NCBI RefSeq assembly: GCF_012933505.1
Contig: NZ_JABBNB010000036.1
Coordinates: forward strand, 1-64,000
Direction: 5' to 3'
DNA length: 64,000 nt
From: Gordonia asplenii
GTDB lineage: Bacteria > Actinomycetota > Actinomycetes > Mycobacteriales > Mycobacteriaceae
The notes beneath the pieces were generated by a model. It made no database searches and had not been told where the DNA came from. It saw only the letters and a program-made list of their open reading frames with translations. Each line of letters begins with the position of its first letter. The stretch's first letter is position 1. Below are positions 9,710-18,908 of this stretch, one piece after another. A program made the position numbers and the translations under genes.

Positions 9710-10404
9710 TGGACGACTCCTTGCGCCTGGCGCAGCAGATACTGGTAGCCGGCTTCGTATTGGGTTGTGGCCCACACCAATTCACGCTTCGCGACGAGCT
9801 CCGCGTCGTCGGACCAGCGCACCGGCCCACCGGCGGCGAGCGCGTCCAGATGATTGCGGCACGCGCGCTCCAACAGGACTGCGCGCATCACCGCGACGGC
9901 CAGCGACTCTCCGACGACGACGAAGCCGTGCGCGGGCATCAACGCTCCGGCCCCGTCGCCGACCGTCTGTGCCAGCCGGTTTCCGGTGTCCTGGTCGCGG
10001 ACCAGGTTGCCGGTGTAGGTGTATCGCGGGATGTCCGGGGTCAGGAAGGGCACCGCGTCGTGCGAGAGCGCCCGCAGCGGGATGTCGAGCGACGCGAACG
10101 TCGACGCCGCGGGTGCGTGCGAGTGAACGACTGCCCGCACGTCGGGCCGGGCGGCCATGAGCTCGGTGTGGATCGGATATTCGATATGCCGATTGCCCTG
10201 TCCCGCAAGCACTTCGCCTGACGGCGACACCAGCACCACGCGTTCGGGGGTCACCTCGTCGAATCCCCAGCCGGCCGCCTTCATCCAGATGCCGCGGCCG
10301 TGCGGATCGCGCAGCGACACGTGTCCCCACACCATGTCGGTCTGGCCCACGGCCGCCAACGCGTGATACGCCCGAGTCAATTCGGCCGTCGCCTGTTCAT
10401 TCAT
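9706..10404 (-). CDS. class II aldolase/adducin family protein
   Basis: A 232-residue protein. The zinc site of class II aldolases is visible: Glu in EYPIHTELM, the pair HSHAPAAS, and a later His in MPAHGFVVVG. Relatives cleave fuculose phosphate or decarboxylate/cleave hydroxy-keto acids. In an aromatic pathway this could be the final cleavage step. ATG 10404 has GGAG five bases upstream; the preceding GTG is in frame but worse placed. It overlaps the MBL hydrolase gene by 4 bp. Confidence 0.88.
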   Translation of the reverse strand: MNEQATAELTRAYHALAAVGQTDMVWGHVSLRDPHGRGIWMKAAGWGFDEVTPERVVLVSPSGEVLAGQGNRHIEYPIHTELMAARPDVRAVVHSHAPAASTFASLDIPLRALSHDAVPFLTPDIPRYTYTGNLVRDQDTGNRLAQTVGDGAGALMPAHGFVVVGESLAVAVMRAVLLERACRNHLDALAAGGPVRWSDDAELVAKRELVWATTQYEAGYQYLLRQAQGVVQ

Positions 10405-10413
10405 CACATCTCC

Positions 10414-11418
10414 TCAGATGTCGAGCACGAGTTGCTCGGACAGGGCACGACTGACGCAAGGGAACATCGTCGTTCCCCGTTCCCGCTCCTGCGGAGTCAA
10501 GATCTCGTCGCGGTGATCCGGTGTGCCCTCCAGCACCGCGACCTCGCAGCTCCCGCAGTAGCCCTCGGTGCACGAGTAGGGCATTCCGGGGACGACGTCG
10601 CGGATGGCGTCGAGGATCGATCGATCGGGTGCGACGTTGAGCGTCAATCCGCTGCGGCGCAACAGAACTTCGACAGGTTTATCGTCACCGGCGGCGGCCG
10701 GTGTGCCCGATCCGGGCGACGACGCCGCGAAGCGTTCGATGTGCAGGGACGCATCCGGAGCCAGGCGGGCATGCGCGTCGGTGACCGCTGCCAACAGCGG
10801 CGCGGGTCCGCAGCAGTAGACGGCCGTGGACTCGTCGGCGTCGGCGAGGATCGCGTCGACGTCGAGCAGGCCCCGTTCGTCCTGCGGAACGAGCGAGACA
10901 CGCGGACCGCCGATGGCCGACAATTCGGTGACGAACGCCATGCTCGACGCGGTGCGCCCGCCGTAGTGCAGGCTCCACGAGGCGTCGTCGGCCAGTGACC
11001 GGACCATCGCCAGGATCGGCGTGACACCGATGCCGCCGGCGATGAAGACATGTCGTCGGCTGGGCACCAGTTCGAAATGGTTGCGGGGACCGTTCACCCG
11101 TAGTCGTTTGCCGACCAGACCGGTGTCGTGAAGTTCGCGTGACCCGCCCCGGCCGCCGGCCTCCCGCAGGACCGCGACGGTGTAGGAGAACGTGTCCCGC
11201 GAGTCGCCGCACAGTGAGTACTGACGCAGCAGCCCGCTGGGCAGCACCAACTCCAGGTGGGCGCCCGGCCGCCAATCGGGCAGTTTCCGCCCGGCCGCGT
11301 CGGCGAGGGTCACCGAGATGACGTCGTCGGCTTCCAAACTGACTCTTGTCACCACGAGTTCCAGCGAGCCGCCGTGGATGGCGACGTCGGCGTGGTGGCT
11401 GTCCAGCACGGTGGTCAT
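10414..11418 (-). CDS. VanB-like oxygenase reductase (FMN, NAD, 2Fe-2S)
   Basis: A 334-residue electron-transfer protein with the phthalate dioxygenase reductase order. The N-terminal flavin domain has RQYSLCGD, the middle NAD domain has HVFIAGGIGVTPILAM, and the C-terminal plant-type 2Fe-2S ferredoxin has CTEGYCGSC plus a distal Cys (MFPCVSRA). It passes electrons from NAD(P)H to a Rieske oxygenase, and its partner is encoded immediately upstream (7-bp gap). This fits a two-component class IA oxygenase such as vanillate demethylase. Confidence 0.93.
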   Translation of the reverse strand: MTTVLDSHHADVAIHGGSLELVVTRVSLEADDVISVTLADAAGRKLPDWRPGAHLELVLPSGLLRQYSLCGDSRDTFSYTVAVLREAGGRGGSRELHDTGLVGKRLRVNGPRNHFELVPSRRHVFIAGGIGVTPILAMVRSLADDASWSLHYGGRTASSMAFVTELSAIGGPRVSLVPQDERGLLDVDAILADADESTAVYCCGPAPLLAAVTDAHARLAPDASLHIERFAASSPGSGTPAAAGDDKPVEVLLRRSGLTLNVAPDRSILDAIRDVVPGMPYSCTEGYCGSCEVAVLEGTPDHRDEILTPQERERGTTMFPCVSRALSEQLVLDI

Positions 11419-11425
11419 CGCCCGC

Positions 11426-12586
11426 TCACCAGCCGGTGTCCGCGGTCGGGGCGCCCGCCATGAAGTCCGCGAGGCGGCTCATGAACATGCGGCGCAATTG
11501 CAGCACCGCCTTGTCGGACTGGGCGAGGTTCTCCTTGCCGGGGTCGTTGATGAACTGCATGCCCATCTGCACGACGTGGTCTTCGATGTTGACCAGGTCG
11601 GGGTGGTCGGCGAAGTCGTAGAGCGTCTTCTCGCCGCGCAGGATCTCCTCGGCGCAGTCCTCGGTGGGCGGGTATTTCGCGAGAAGTGCCTGGTGGCGGG
11701 CCTGATACGCGCGGAACCGCTCCGCCCCCTCGGCATCGGTGTGCAGCGCGGTGATCTGGATGCTGAAGTGCCGCTCGTCGTCGATCGGTACACGCCAACC
11801 CACTTGTTCCAGGAACCCGTCGCGCTGCGCCACGACCAGGTGCATCGCATTGGGCAGCATCACGATGGTGCTCGTGGGCTCGGCGTCATGTTCGATCTCG
11901 ACACAGCGGACACCGAACTCCAGTCGCTCGACCGTGATATCGCGGATTCGGACCACTCCGGGGTCGAAGCCGACCTCGGTGATACTCGGATCCGACGACA
12001 GCTTGTGGGTGAAGGCCACGTGCGCGAGATCGAGGGCGTTCTCGACGTTGATGTAGTAGTTGCAGTGGCGTCGATAGGTGGCGGTCCCGCGGATCGGCGC
12101 CGACATCATGTCCTTGCCGTGCTCCTTGGAGAAGCCGTCGATGTCGAAGAAGGCGGGCGGCTCGCCGTCCCCGAAGTAGGCGAAGACCACCCCGTACTCC
12201 TCGCGAGTCGGGTAGGTGCGGATCTTCATGCGCTCCACCAGACGCGGGCCCTGGCCGGGAGCATCTTGGCACCGGCCGTCGGCGCCGAATTTCCAGCCGT
12301 GGAAGGAACAGCGGATCGAGTCCCCTTCCACATTGCCGATGGCGAGCATGGTCTGCCGATGGGGGCAACCGGCTTGCGTGAGCACAACCGTGCCGCTCAC
12401 CCCGCGGTAGATGGTGAAGTCCTCACTCATCACGCGCAGTGGCTGCACCCTGCCCACGGGCAGTTCCTCGGAGAGTTTCACCGGCTGCCAAAAACTGCGC
12501 AGGTATTTGCCGGCCGGGGTGTCGGGTCCGGTCTCGAATGGGCTGAGCACCTCGGCGGTCGGGGCGGGCGGAACCACTGCGGTCAT
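11426..12586 (-). CDS. Rieske non-heme iron oxygenase, catalytic subunit
   Basis: A 386-residue oxygenase. The Rieske 2Fe-2S ligands are Cys74-x-His76 and Cys93-x-x-His96 (AGCPHR ... RCSFHGW). The mononuclear iron site is Asp186, His189 and His194 in NALDLAHVAFTH. Such enzymes demethylate or hydroxylate aromatic rings. ATG 12586 has AAAGGA upstream and overlaps the stop codon of the DUF3500 gene (ATGA). The reductase follows. The closest functional type is a phthalate/vanillate oxygenase; the true substrate is unknown. Confidence 0.92.
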   Translation of the reverse strand: MTAVVPPAPTAEVLSPFETGPDTPAGKYLRSFWQPVKLSEELPVGRVQPLRVMSEDFTIYRGVSGTVVLTQAGCPHRQTMLAIGNVEGDSIRCSFHGWKFGADGRCQDAPGQGPRLVERMKIRTYPTREEYGVVFAYFGDGEPPAFFDIDGFSKEHGKDMMSAPIRGTATYRRHCNYYINVENALDLAHVAFTHKLSSDPSITEVGFDPGVVRIRDITVERLEFGVRCVEIEHDAEPTSTIVMLPNAMHLVVAQRDGFLEQVGWRVPIDDERHFSIQITALHTDAEGAERFRAYQARHQALLAKYPPTEDCAEEILRGEKTLYDFADHPDLVNIEDHVVQMGMQFINDPGKENLAQSDKAVLQLRRMFMSRLADFMAGAPTADTGW

Positions 12587-13854
12587 CGTGGTGTTCCTTT
12601 CGATGAGTGGTGATGATGGTGGGGCTGGTGATGGCGCGCATAGTGTTGCGCCAGAAGGCTTTTGCCGTAGTCGTTGCCGTTCGGCTCCCGAACGATGGTG
12701 TGGATGTGGAATCGTTCCGGCTCCTCGTTGTCGAGGAAGATGCCGGGGTGGTTGTCGTATTCGACCCACAGGACCGGCGAGTGGATGCGGTAGTAGAAGG
12801 CGGCGACGTCGTCGTGACCACCGCGCCAGCAGAAGCGGGTCTCCTCGAGATGGTCGTAGACGTGGCGTCGTTTCGCCTTGGCGTGCACCATCGGCATCCG
12901 GTCGAGATAGACGTCGACGAGATCGAAGAGAAGCTGCTGCTGAGGCGCGCTCAATTCGGCTGCTCTGATCCCTTCGTAGGGCTGCACCTGGTTGTCGCGG
13001 CCGGCACCGCCGACGTGGCGGCCGTTGAACGGGCCGGCGAGTTCGGCGGGAAGATCGTGCGAATGGATCGTCCGGCTGAGCAGGAATGCCTCTTCCTGCT
13101 CAGCCGACAGCGCGCGCCGAAATTCGAGGGCCTTGTCGGTTTCCAGATCGAGTGCCCGGGTTCCGGCGAAAGGTCCGTCCAGGGCGAAATTCGGTTCGGC
13201 GCCCAAGAACACCGGCGCGAGAACGAGTTGCGAGCCGACGAACACGCAGTTGATGTCGACGTGGTGACCGGCCAGCTGCCATCCCCACGGGTCCGACCCG
13301 TTCGGTTCGCCGAAGATGAGGAAGTTGTAGGCGAACTCGGTCAGCGTGTCCTCGTACAGGCCGATCAGGTCACCGAGCGCACCGTTAAGTCGCATGCAGT
13401 CGCGCGCGGACTCGTAGCCCTCCGCGCTGAGGCTCTCGCGCATGAGGTCGAGAACCAGGGCTCGTTTCGCGTCGGAGATCCGTTCGAGGCGAATGCCTTT
13501 GGCGTTCCACATCATGAAGGCGTTCGTCCACAGCCGCCAGTCGTCCGACTCGATCGGGAGCTGCGTGCACATCCGCTCGTTGGCGCTCAAGGCCGCGAGC
13601 AGCGACCGCGCGGCGCTCACCGCTCCGGCATGGTGCTCCGAACCCGAGTCGGCGAGCTCGTAGAGTCCGTTTATCGGGGTGCCGTCCGTGGTGACACCCA
13701 CATAGGGCTGCTTCACGTTGCGCAATGCCGCGGACAGTTCGTACGCGGGCACCGCGGGCAGGAGAGGCTCACCGTAGAGCACCCCGTCGAGTACCGGCAG
13801 TTCAGCGGGCCGGGCGCCGACGCCGCGCAGTGCGCCGAAGGTCTTGCTGGTCAT
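12583..13854 (-). CDS. DUF3500 family protein
   Basis: A 423-residue protein that matches what I recall of DUF3500: a central GHHVDINCVFVGSQLV and FLGAEPNFA, and a C-terminal HIHTIVREPNGNDYG. The C-terminus ends with a His-rich tail (HHQPHHHHH). The family function is not established. Four-base ATGA overlaps at both ends, with the cupin before it and the Rieske oxygenase after it, tie it tightly to this pathway. The open frame extends far upstream of ATG 13854 but only through cupin-gene antiphase sequence. Confidence 0.8.
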   Translation of the reverse strand: MTSKTFGALRGVGARPAELPVLDGVLYGEPLLPAVPAYELSAALRNVKQPYVGVTTDGTPINGLYELADSGSEHHAGAVSAARSLLAALSANERMCTQLPIESDDWRLWTNAFMMWNAKGIRLERISDAKRALVLDLMRESLSAEGYESARDCMRLNGALGDLIGLYEDTLTEFAYNFLIFGEPNGSDPWGWQLAGHHVDINCVFVGSQLVLAPVFLGAEPNFALDGPFAGTRALDLETDKALEFRRALSAEQEEAFLLSRTIHSHDLPAELAGPFNGRHVGGAGRDNQVQPYEGIRAAELSAPQQQLLFDLVDVYLDRMPMVHAKAKRRHVYDHLEETRFCWRGGHDDVAAFYYRIHSPVLWVEYDNHPGIFLDNEEPERFHIHTIVREPNGNDYGKSLLAQHYARHHQPHHHHHSSKGTPR

Positions 13855-14690
13855 TCGTAGTCCTTCTGGTTGAGTACCCACCCCTGCTCGATGAAGTCCG
13901 CCCGCGCAGGTGCGAACACGTCGATCAGCTGGTGCCCGCCGCGTCCGACCCAGCGCGAGGTGTGCACGTTGCCCGGCGGAATGATCGTGACCGACGGGCT
14001 GGTGATCTGGACGTGCTCGTCGGGTCGCCAATCGCGCATCCGCGCCGTCCACGGGCGCCGGATGTGATGGACGAAGTCGCCCTCCACGGTGATGACGGCC
14101 TGTTCGAAGTCGTCGTGAGCATGCGGGGTCAGCGTGTCGGTGTCGCGCGGCCCGTCGATCGGCGCGGGCCAATTCACCATCAGCGAGTCGGTTCGAAAGA
14201 TCCGGCCATGTCTGCCGGGAACCTCGGGCACGTCGGCGAGCGGAACGACCCGCAGCGTCGTGCCGAACTCTCCCGACGCCGGGGGAAGCGGGGTGACCTG
14301 CGGATTCGTCGTCGCGTAGGTGTGCGCGTTGGCGGCCTTCGACGCGACCGGGCTTCGTGAGGTGAAGATCCGAATCAGATCGCCCGACCGTCGCATCCGC
14401 ACCTGCGCGGGTCCCGCGGGAACCACGACGAGTGCCGGACCGCTGGCCGATGCCTGCTGGTCGCGCGCGGTCACGTCGACCTCGGCGCCGTCGAGCACCA
14501 GAACCAGATGTTCGTCCGATGCCGGCTCCTCCCGCAGGATCTCGCCCGCGGCGGCGCGAGTCACGACGGTCACGAAGTTCTGGCACCGGACGTACCAGGA
14601 CCGATGCCCCGCGACCCGGTCGGCGGGTGCGTGTTCGCCGGACCCGAGTTCGAAGAAGGCCGGTGGCCAGAGCGTGGTCTCGGTCGTCAT
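13851..14690 (-). CDS. bicupin protein, possible ring-cleavage or isomerase enzyme
   Basis: A 279-residue protein with two cupin-like beta-barrels (about 30-120 and 170-270). The second has a metal motif: PHAHDDFEQ and, about 50 residues later, GNVHTS. The first barrel lacks a clear His set (SDEHLVLVLDG). Cupins of this size can be extradiol-type dioxygenases or isomerases, and its position between a Rieske oxygenase and a hydratase fits ring cleavage. That is inference. It directly abuts the hydratase gene. Confidence 0.75.
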   Translation of the reverse strand: MTTETTLWPPAFFELGSGEHAPADRVAGHRSWYVRCQNFVTVVTRAAAGEILREEPASDEHLVLVLDGAEVDVTARDQQASASGPALVVVPAGPAQVRMRRSGDLIRIFTSRSPVASKAANAHTYATTNPQVTPLPPASGEFGTTLRVVPLADVPEVPGRHGRIFRTDSLMVNWPAPIDGPRDTDTLTPHAHDDFEQAVITVEGDFVHHIRRPWTARMRDWRPDEHVQITSPSVTIIPPGNVHTSRWVGRGGHQLIDVFAPARADFIEQGWVLNQKDYE

Positions 14691-15476
14691 CTAATGCTCC
14701 GAGGTCCGGATCGTGACGGCGCCGAGTCCCGCGACGTCGACCCGGACGGTTGCGTCGGGCGGCAGCGCGACCGCGGCCGTTGCGGATCCGGCGAGAATCA
14801 CGAAGCCCGGTTCCACGGGATGGCCGTGCCGACTCGCGAGGCGTTTGGCGGCGACCAGCGATTCGACGGGGTCGCCGAGAATCGCGCCGGTTGAACCCGA
14901 GGCGGCCACCGCGTCGTCGATCCGCAGTTCGACGGCCAGATCCGACACGTCGAGGGTCGTCGACGCGCCGGCGAATTCGTGCCATTCGCCGACCGCGAAG
15001 TGGCTTCCGGACGTGTTGTCCGCCACGACGTCTTCCAGGCTGAATGAGAAGTTCCGGTATCGACTGTCGATCACCTCGAGCGCGGCGGCCACGTGTGTGA
15101 CATATGGCAGAAGACGCTGATCGGCGGCGCCCAGCACCGCTGCGGGAACGTCGGGGCTCAGGCGAAACGCGACCTCCGGTTCGACGCGGGGGTGGATGAG
15201 CGAGTCGTGGTCGAGCAGGCCGCCGTCGGCGATCCGCATCTGATCGGTGAGCACTCCGAGGATGACGTCGGAGACGCCCATCTGTGCGGCCTTCTCGGCG
15301 CTCGTGAAGCCCAGCTTCAAGCCGACGACACGCTCGCCACGACCGCGCCGACGATCGATTCCGCCGAGTAGCGCCGCGTAGGCGTCGTCGAGGGACATCT
15401 GCACCCGTCCGGCGAATTGATCGATCGGCCGAACCTCGGAGCGCGCCGCGTCGAGTTCGTCGACGACCGCGTTCAC
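14691..15476 (-). CDS. 2-keto-4-pentenoate hydratase / oxalocrotonate decarboxylase family
   Basis: A 261-residue FAH-superfamily enzyme resembling MhpD/DmpH. It has GLKLGFTS near residue 50, acidic metal-binding residues in IHPRVEPEVAF, and the terminal GSATAA strand. Such enzymes hydrate or decarboxylate dienoates from meta-cleavage pathways. The GTG start at 15476 overlaps the tautomerase stop codon (GTGA). Paired with a 4-OT protein, it points to the lower part of an aromatic meta pathway. Confidence 0.87.
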   Translation of the reverse strand: MNAVVDELDAARSEVRPIDQFAGRVQMSLDDAYAALLGGIDRRRGRGERVVGLKLGFTSAEKAAQMGVSDVILGVLTDQMRIADGGLLDHDSLIHPRVEPEVAFRLSPDVPAAVLGAADQRLLPYVTHVAAALEVIDSRYRNFSFSLEDVVADNTSGSHFAVGEWHEFAGASTTLDVSDLAVELRIDDAVAASGSTGAILGDPVESLVAAKRLASRHGHPVEPGFVILAGSATAAVALPPDATVRVDVAGLGAVTIRTSEH

Positions 15477-15682
15477 GCCTGGCCCCCGGCGCGCTGCGCC
15501 TTCTCCGCCAGTGTCACGTCGCCATTGGCCCAGTGCGTCGTGGGGATCTCCGTGACGATCACGCGAACGGTCTCCGCGGGGACGCTCAGGCTCTCGACGA
15601 CGGCTGTCGTGACCGCGCTGATGAGCGTCCGGACGCTCTGGGGGTCGCGTCCGTGGCGAAGTTGGACTGCGATCTGCGGCAT
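15473..15682 (-). CDS. 4-oxalocrotonate tautomerase family protein
   Basis: A 69-residue protein beginning Met-Pro, so that processing exposes the catalytic N-terminal Pro (MPQIAVQL). Arg residues in RHGRD match the family. These tautomerases interconvert keto and enol forms of dienoates and usually act as hexamers. GGAG precedes the ATG. It is the first gene of the 11-gene operon, next to the IclR gene and its candidate operator. Confidence 0.9.
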   Translation of the reverse strand: MPQIAVQLRHGRDPQSVRTLISAVTTAVVESLSVPAETVRVIVTEIPTTHWANGDVTLAEKAQRAGGQA

Positions 15683-15701
15683 CGCGCATCTCCAATCTGT
15701 C

Positions 15702-15732
15702 TCGTATTACGAGATGTGTGTTCGTAATACGA
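15702..15732. promoter_or_regulatory. candidate IclR operator
   Basis: TCGTATTACGA (15702-15712) and TCGTAATACGA (15722-15732) are exact inverted copies spaced by 9 bp. They lie between the divergent tautomerase operon and IclR gene. Each half is itself nearly palindromic, as seen at IclR-family sites. Confidence 0.75.
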
Positions 15733-15801
15733 TTACCGTAGTATGGATCACACTTTCCCGCAAGGGTGTCGACCGACTCAGCGAGGGGCAGAGGCGAGAA
15801 A

Positions 15802-16590
15802 ATGGTGCAGGATTCGGCGGACTCCAACGACCGTTCGGCGGGGTCGCGTATCGCGGTCATTCAGAAGGCGGTGAACGCCATGGACGCGCTGCTCGCAGCG
15901 GGTGACGGCCTGACTCCGACGGAGGTCGCCGACGCCATCGACACCAACCGCAGCACCGCGTTTCGGCTGCTCACCTCACTCGAATACGCCGGGATGCTGT
16001 CCCGCGACGAATCGACCGGCAAGTATCACCTCGGCATGAAGCTGCTGCAGTACGGCTCCGCCGTGCGCGCGAGCATGGCGATCGTGAAGATCGCCGAACC
16101 GACCCTGATGACACTGCGTGACAAGACCCGGCAGACGGCGTTGCTGGCCGTTCGCGAGAATTGGGGGGCCCGCTGCCTGCTCCGACTGCCCGGCCCCGAG
16201 GTCGACGTCGTGTCCTGGACGACCGGACAGTGGCTGCCGATGCACGTCGGAGCGGCGCCGCAGGCTCTCATGAGCGCGATGAGCGACACCGAGGTCGAGC
16301 GATACCTAGCCGACAACAAGGATTGGAGCACCCGCCAGGGGGAGCGGAGTCCCGACGACGTCCGGGACAGCTTGCAGGAAATCCGCCGCCGCGGCTGGGC
16401 GCTGAACATGGAGTCGATCACCAAGGGCGTCGCATCGCTGGGCACGATCGTTCGCGACCGGCACGACGCGCCACTGTGCGCCATTTCGGTGTCCGGACTC
16501 CAGTACCACTACACCGGGACGGATCTCGAACAGACCGCGGCCAGCGTCATGGCCGCGGCCAGCGACATCAGCAGGCGGATGCAGGACTGA
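15802..16590 (+). CDS. IclR family transcriptional regulator
   Basis: A 262-residue regulator with an N-terminal winged helix (VIQKAVNAMDALL ... LTPTEVADAIDTNRSTAFRLLTSLEYAGML) and a C-terminal effector domain (ARCLLRLPG, LPMHVGAAPQALMSAM, GVASLGTIVRD). ATG 15802 is preferred over the GTG at 15766 because a purine-rich AGAGG lies at proper distance. It is divergent from the catabolic operon, which it probably controls through the inverted repeat at 15702-15732. The effector is probably an aromatic pathway compound. Confidence 0.9.
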   Translation: MVQDSADSNDRSAGSRIAVIQKAVNAMDALLAAGDGLTPTEVADAIDTNRSTAFRLLTSLEYAGMLSRDESTGKYHLGMKLLQYGSAVRASMAIVKIAEPTLMTLRDKTRQTALLAVRENWGARCLLRLPGPEVDVVSWTTGQWLPMHVGAAPQALMSAMSDTEVERYLADNKDWSTRQGERSPDDVRDSLQEIRRRGWALNMESITKGVASLGTIVRDRHDAPLCAISVSGLQYHYTGTDLEQTAASVMAAASDISRRMQD

Positions 16591-16659
16591 TCGCGCGCGG
16601 CCTGGCTCGAGCACAGTCGCGGGGCACCGGGTCGAGTCCGGTCCGAGCGACAGGTGTGG

Positions 16660-17886
16660 TCATCGGTGATCTCCCGGGGTGGACAACAACTCGGCCACTT
16701 TGATGCCGACACACAGGCTGACGAATGTTCCGACTGCGACGCCGATGGCGTCGGGGTCCGAGGAGGCCAGCGCGACGAGGCCGACCGTGCCCGGGACGAG
16801 CAGCAGAAACGCGGGAAAGAAGAAGGCGACCGACGGGATCGCGGCGTTGGTGCGCTCGACGGCGTACGACGCCAGGTAAACGACTCCGGCGATGATTCCG
16901 CTGGCCGCGATGTCACCGACGTGCGGTCCCAGCACGGTGTGCATGGCGTAGACCCCCACCATCACGACCAGCGTGACGGCACTGAGCCGTACGCCGGCAC
17001 CGAATGCGAGCCCGATGCCGACGGCGAGCAGCACCACCCCCAGCCATGACACCCAGACCGGCGGCAGCGATTGCCAGCCGCTCGCGGCGTCGGACAGGCG
17101 CGGGACGTGGGCCGGGTTCGACGCCGACGTCCCGCCGAGGCGGACACCGGTCAGCTCGGCCCCGGCCTTGATGCCGACAGTCATGAATCCCAGCACCGTG
17201 ATCCCGTACATCAGGCGTGATGCACCGGTGACGACGTCGGCGGCGGTGAGTTCGAGCAGCGCATTGGTGATCAGCGCACCGGGCACGAGGATGGCGACGG
17301 GCGCGCAGACGGCGAACAACGGTATCGGCCCGAAGCCGAACAGCCGGTCGACCCCGCCGACCAGCGCCGTCGAGACGACCGCGGTCACGAACGGAAGGAC
17401 CGCCACCGACGCCGGCGTCCTACGCACCGACGCGATGCACAACCCGACGACGCCACCGAAGAGCAGAGAGGTGGCGATCGCCCACCACGGGCAGCGGAAC
17501 ACCAGCGCCAATCCGGCCGACACCAGGGCCGCACCGGCGACCCAGGTCGGTCCGCGATAGCGGCGCACGGTCGCGCGCACGGCGTCGACCTGCGCGGCGA
17601 TGTCGTCGAACGCGACGGTTCCATTGACGATCCGTCCGGCCAGTCGCACGGCGAGCGCCGTCTGGCGCATCGACAGTTCGACGCCGGGCGCCTTCACCAT
17701 CGACACGTCACCGGTGTCGTCGTCGGCGAGCAGCACGTCCTCCGGCAGCACGGAGACACTGAGCCGGTCGAGCCCGGCGACGTCGGCGGCCGCCGACACG
17801 CGCGCCCGGACCTCGGTGACCGACAGCCCGGCGTCGAGCAACAGGGCGCCGAGTCTGCCGAGGCGCATTCGGTCTGCGGAACTCAT
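16660..17886 (-). CDS. ThrE-type threonine/serine exporter family membrane protein
   Basis: A 408-residue protein. The N-terminal half is a soluble ThrE domain (LGALLLDAGLSVTEVRARV, SVSVLPEDVLL). The C-terminal half has about ten hydrophobic segments with the conserved AILVPGALITNALLEL and FFFPAFLLLVPGTVGL. Relatives export threonine, serine or small peptides. The start is uncertain: ATG 17886 lacks a strong ribosome site, and ATG 17931 is in frame. It is convergent with the IclR gene. There is no operon partner. Confidence 0.82.
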   Translation of the reverse strand: MSSADRMRLGRLGALLLDAGLSVTEVRARVSAAADVAGLDRLSVSVLPEDVLLADDDTGDVSMVKAPGVELSMRQTALAVRLAGRIVNGTVAFDDIAAQVDAVRATVRRYRGPTWVAGAALVSAGLALVFRCPWWAIATSLLFGGVVGLCIASVRRTPASVAVLPFVTAVVSTALVGGVDRLFGFGPIPLFAVCAPVAILVPGALITNALLELTAADVVTGASRLMYGITVLGFMTVGIKAGAELTGVRLGGTSASNPAHVPRLSDAASGWQSLPPVWVSWLGVVLLAVGIGLAFGAGVRLSAVTLVVMVGVYAMHTVLGPHVGDIAASGIIAGVVYLASYAVERTNAAIPSVAFFFPAFLLLVPGTVGLVALASSDPDAIGVAVGTFVSLCVGIKVAELLSTPGDHR

Positions 17887-17958
17887 GGCAGGACCGTAGC
17901 GGACCTGAAGAGTAGGCGCGCCGACTGTCATGTCGGGACCGGATACTGCGCGACACTG

Positions 17959-17971
17959 AGTCGCAATTCGC
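17959..17971 (-). promoter_or_regulatory. candidate HxlR operator upstream of enoyl-CoA hydratase
   Basis: On the minus strand this reads GCGAATTGCGACT, matching 12 of 13 bases of GCGAATTGCAACT at 18909-18921 ahead of the HxlR gene. It lies about 100 bp upstream of the hydratase start. Confidence 0.5.
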
Positions 17972-18072
17972 AACTCGCCATGGAAGCTTGACCTTACATT
18001 AGTTTCAATTTACTACTAATATTCTCCCAGAGGGTGGCCGCCGGAGCCGCCCGTGACGACAGGGATGCCACC

Positions 18073-18900
18073 ATGACCGAATCGACCACCGCCACCGCGA
18101 CGCCCGACGTCGACGCGACCGAACCGACGGTCACCGTCGAGCGTCGGGGTCACGTCCTACTGATCGGACTCAACCGCCCGACGAAGTTCAACGCCTTCAC
18201 CATCGCGATGCTCGAGGAACTCGGCCGGGCCTATCACCTACTCGAAACCGACCCCGACCTGCGCTGCGGAGTGCTGTTCGGCCACGGCAAGCACTTCACC
18301 AGCGGCCTCGACCTCGCACAGGTCGCGCCGAAGATCGACGAGGGCGTCCTCAATTACTCGCAACCGGGCCTGCGCGACCCGTGGCGCAAGGACGGCAGCT
18401 GGACCACGCCGCTGATCACGGCTACCCACGGGCTGGTGATGACCCTGGGCATCGAGTTGATGCTGGCCGCCGATATCCGCGTGACCTCGTCTGATGCGCG
18501 GTTCGCGCAGATGGAGATCAACCGCGGGATCTACGCTTTCGGTGGCGCCACCGTCCGACTTCCGCAGCAGGCCGGTTGGGGCAACGCCATGCGATGGCTG
18601 CTGACCGGTGAGCCGTACGACGCCGCCGAGGCGCACCGCATCGGGCTTGTCCAGGAGGTCGTCGAGCCCGGCCGCCACCTCGATCGCGCCATCGAACTCG
18701 CCGAGTACATCAGCGCGAAGTCCGGCCCGCTGGGCGTGCGGACGACCCTCGAGTCCGCGCACCGCGCACGGATCGAGGGTGAACACGCGGCGTTCGCCCG
18801 GTTGGAGCCGGACATGACCGCCCTGCTGCACACCGAAGACGGCCGCGAAGGAATGCTGTCGTTCATCGAGCGTCGCGAGGCACGATTCACCGGTCGGTGA
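18073..18900 (+). CDS. enoyl-CoA hydratase/isomerase (crotonase) family protein
   Basis: A 275-residue crotonase-fold enzyme. The CoA/oxyanion segments are GHGKHFTSGLDL and THGLVMTLGIELML. One catalytic-type Glu is present in ARFAQMEINRG; the usual Gly-rich loop is altered (IYAFGGATVRLP), so isomerase or another crotonase chemistry is possible. About 25 disordered residues precede the domain. ATG 18073 is used. The upstream 130 bp is AT-rich for this genome and holds a candidate HxlR site. Confidence 0.88.
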   Translation: MTESTTATATPDVDATEPTVTVERRGHVLLIGLNRPTKFNAFTIAMLEELGRAYHLLETDPDLRCGVLFGHGKHFTSGLDLAQVAPKIDEGVLNYSQPGLRDPWRKDGSWTTPLITATHGLVMTLGIELMLAADIRVTSSDARFAQMEINRGIYAFGGATVRLPQQAGWGNAMRWLLTGEPYDAAEAHRIGLVQEVVEPGRHLDRAIELAEYISAKSGPLGVRTTLESAHRARIEGEHAAFARLEPDMTALLHTEDGREGMLSFIERREARFTGR

Positions 18901-18908
18901 CGACCGTA

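Noticed and set aside
16626-16642. tRNA T-arm or 3' tRNA fragment (ACCGG-GTCGAGT-CCGGT)
   Set aside because: No anticodon arm, D-arm or acceptor stem can be built around it. It is more likely a weak terminator between convergent genes.
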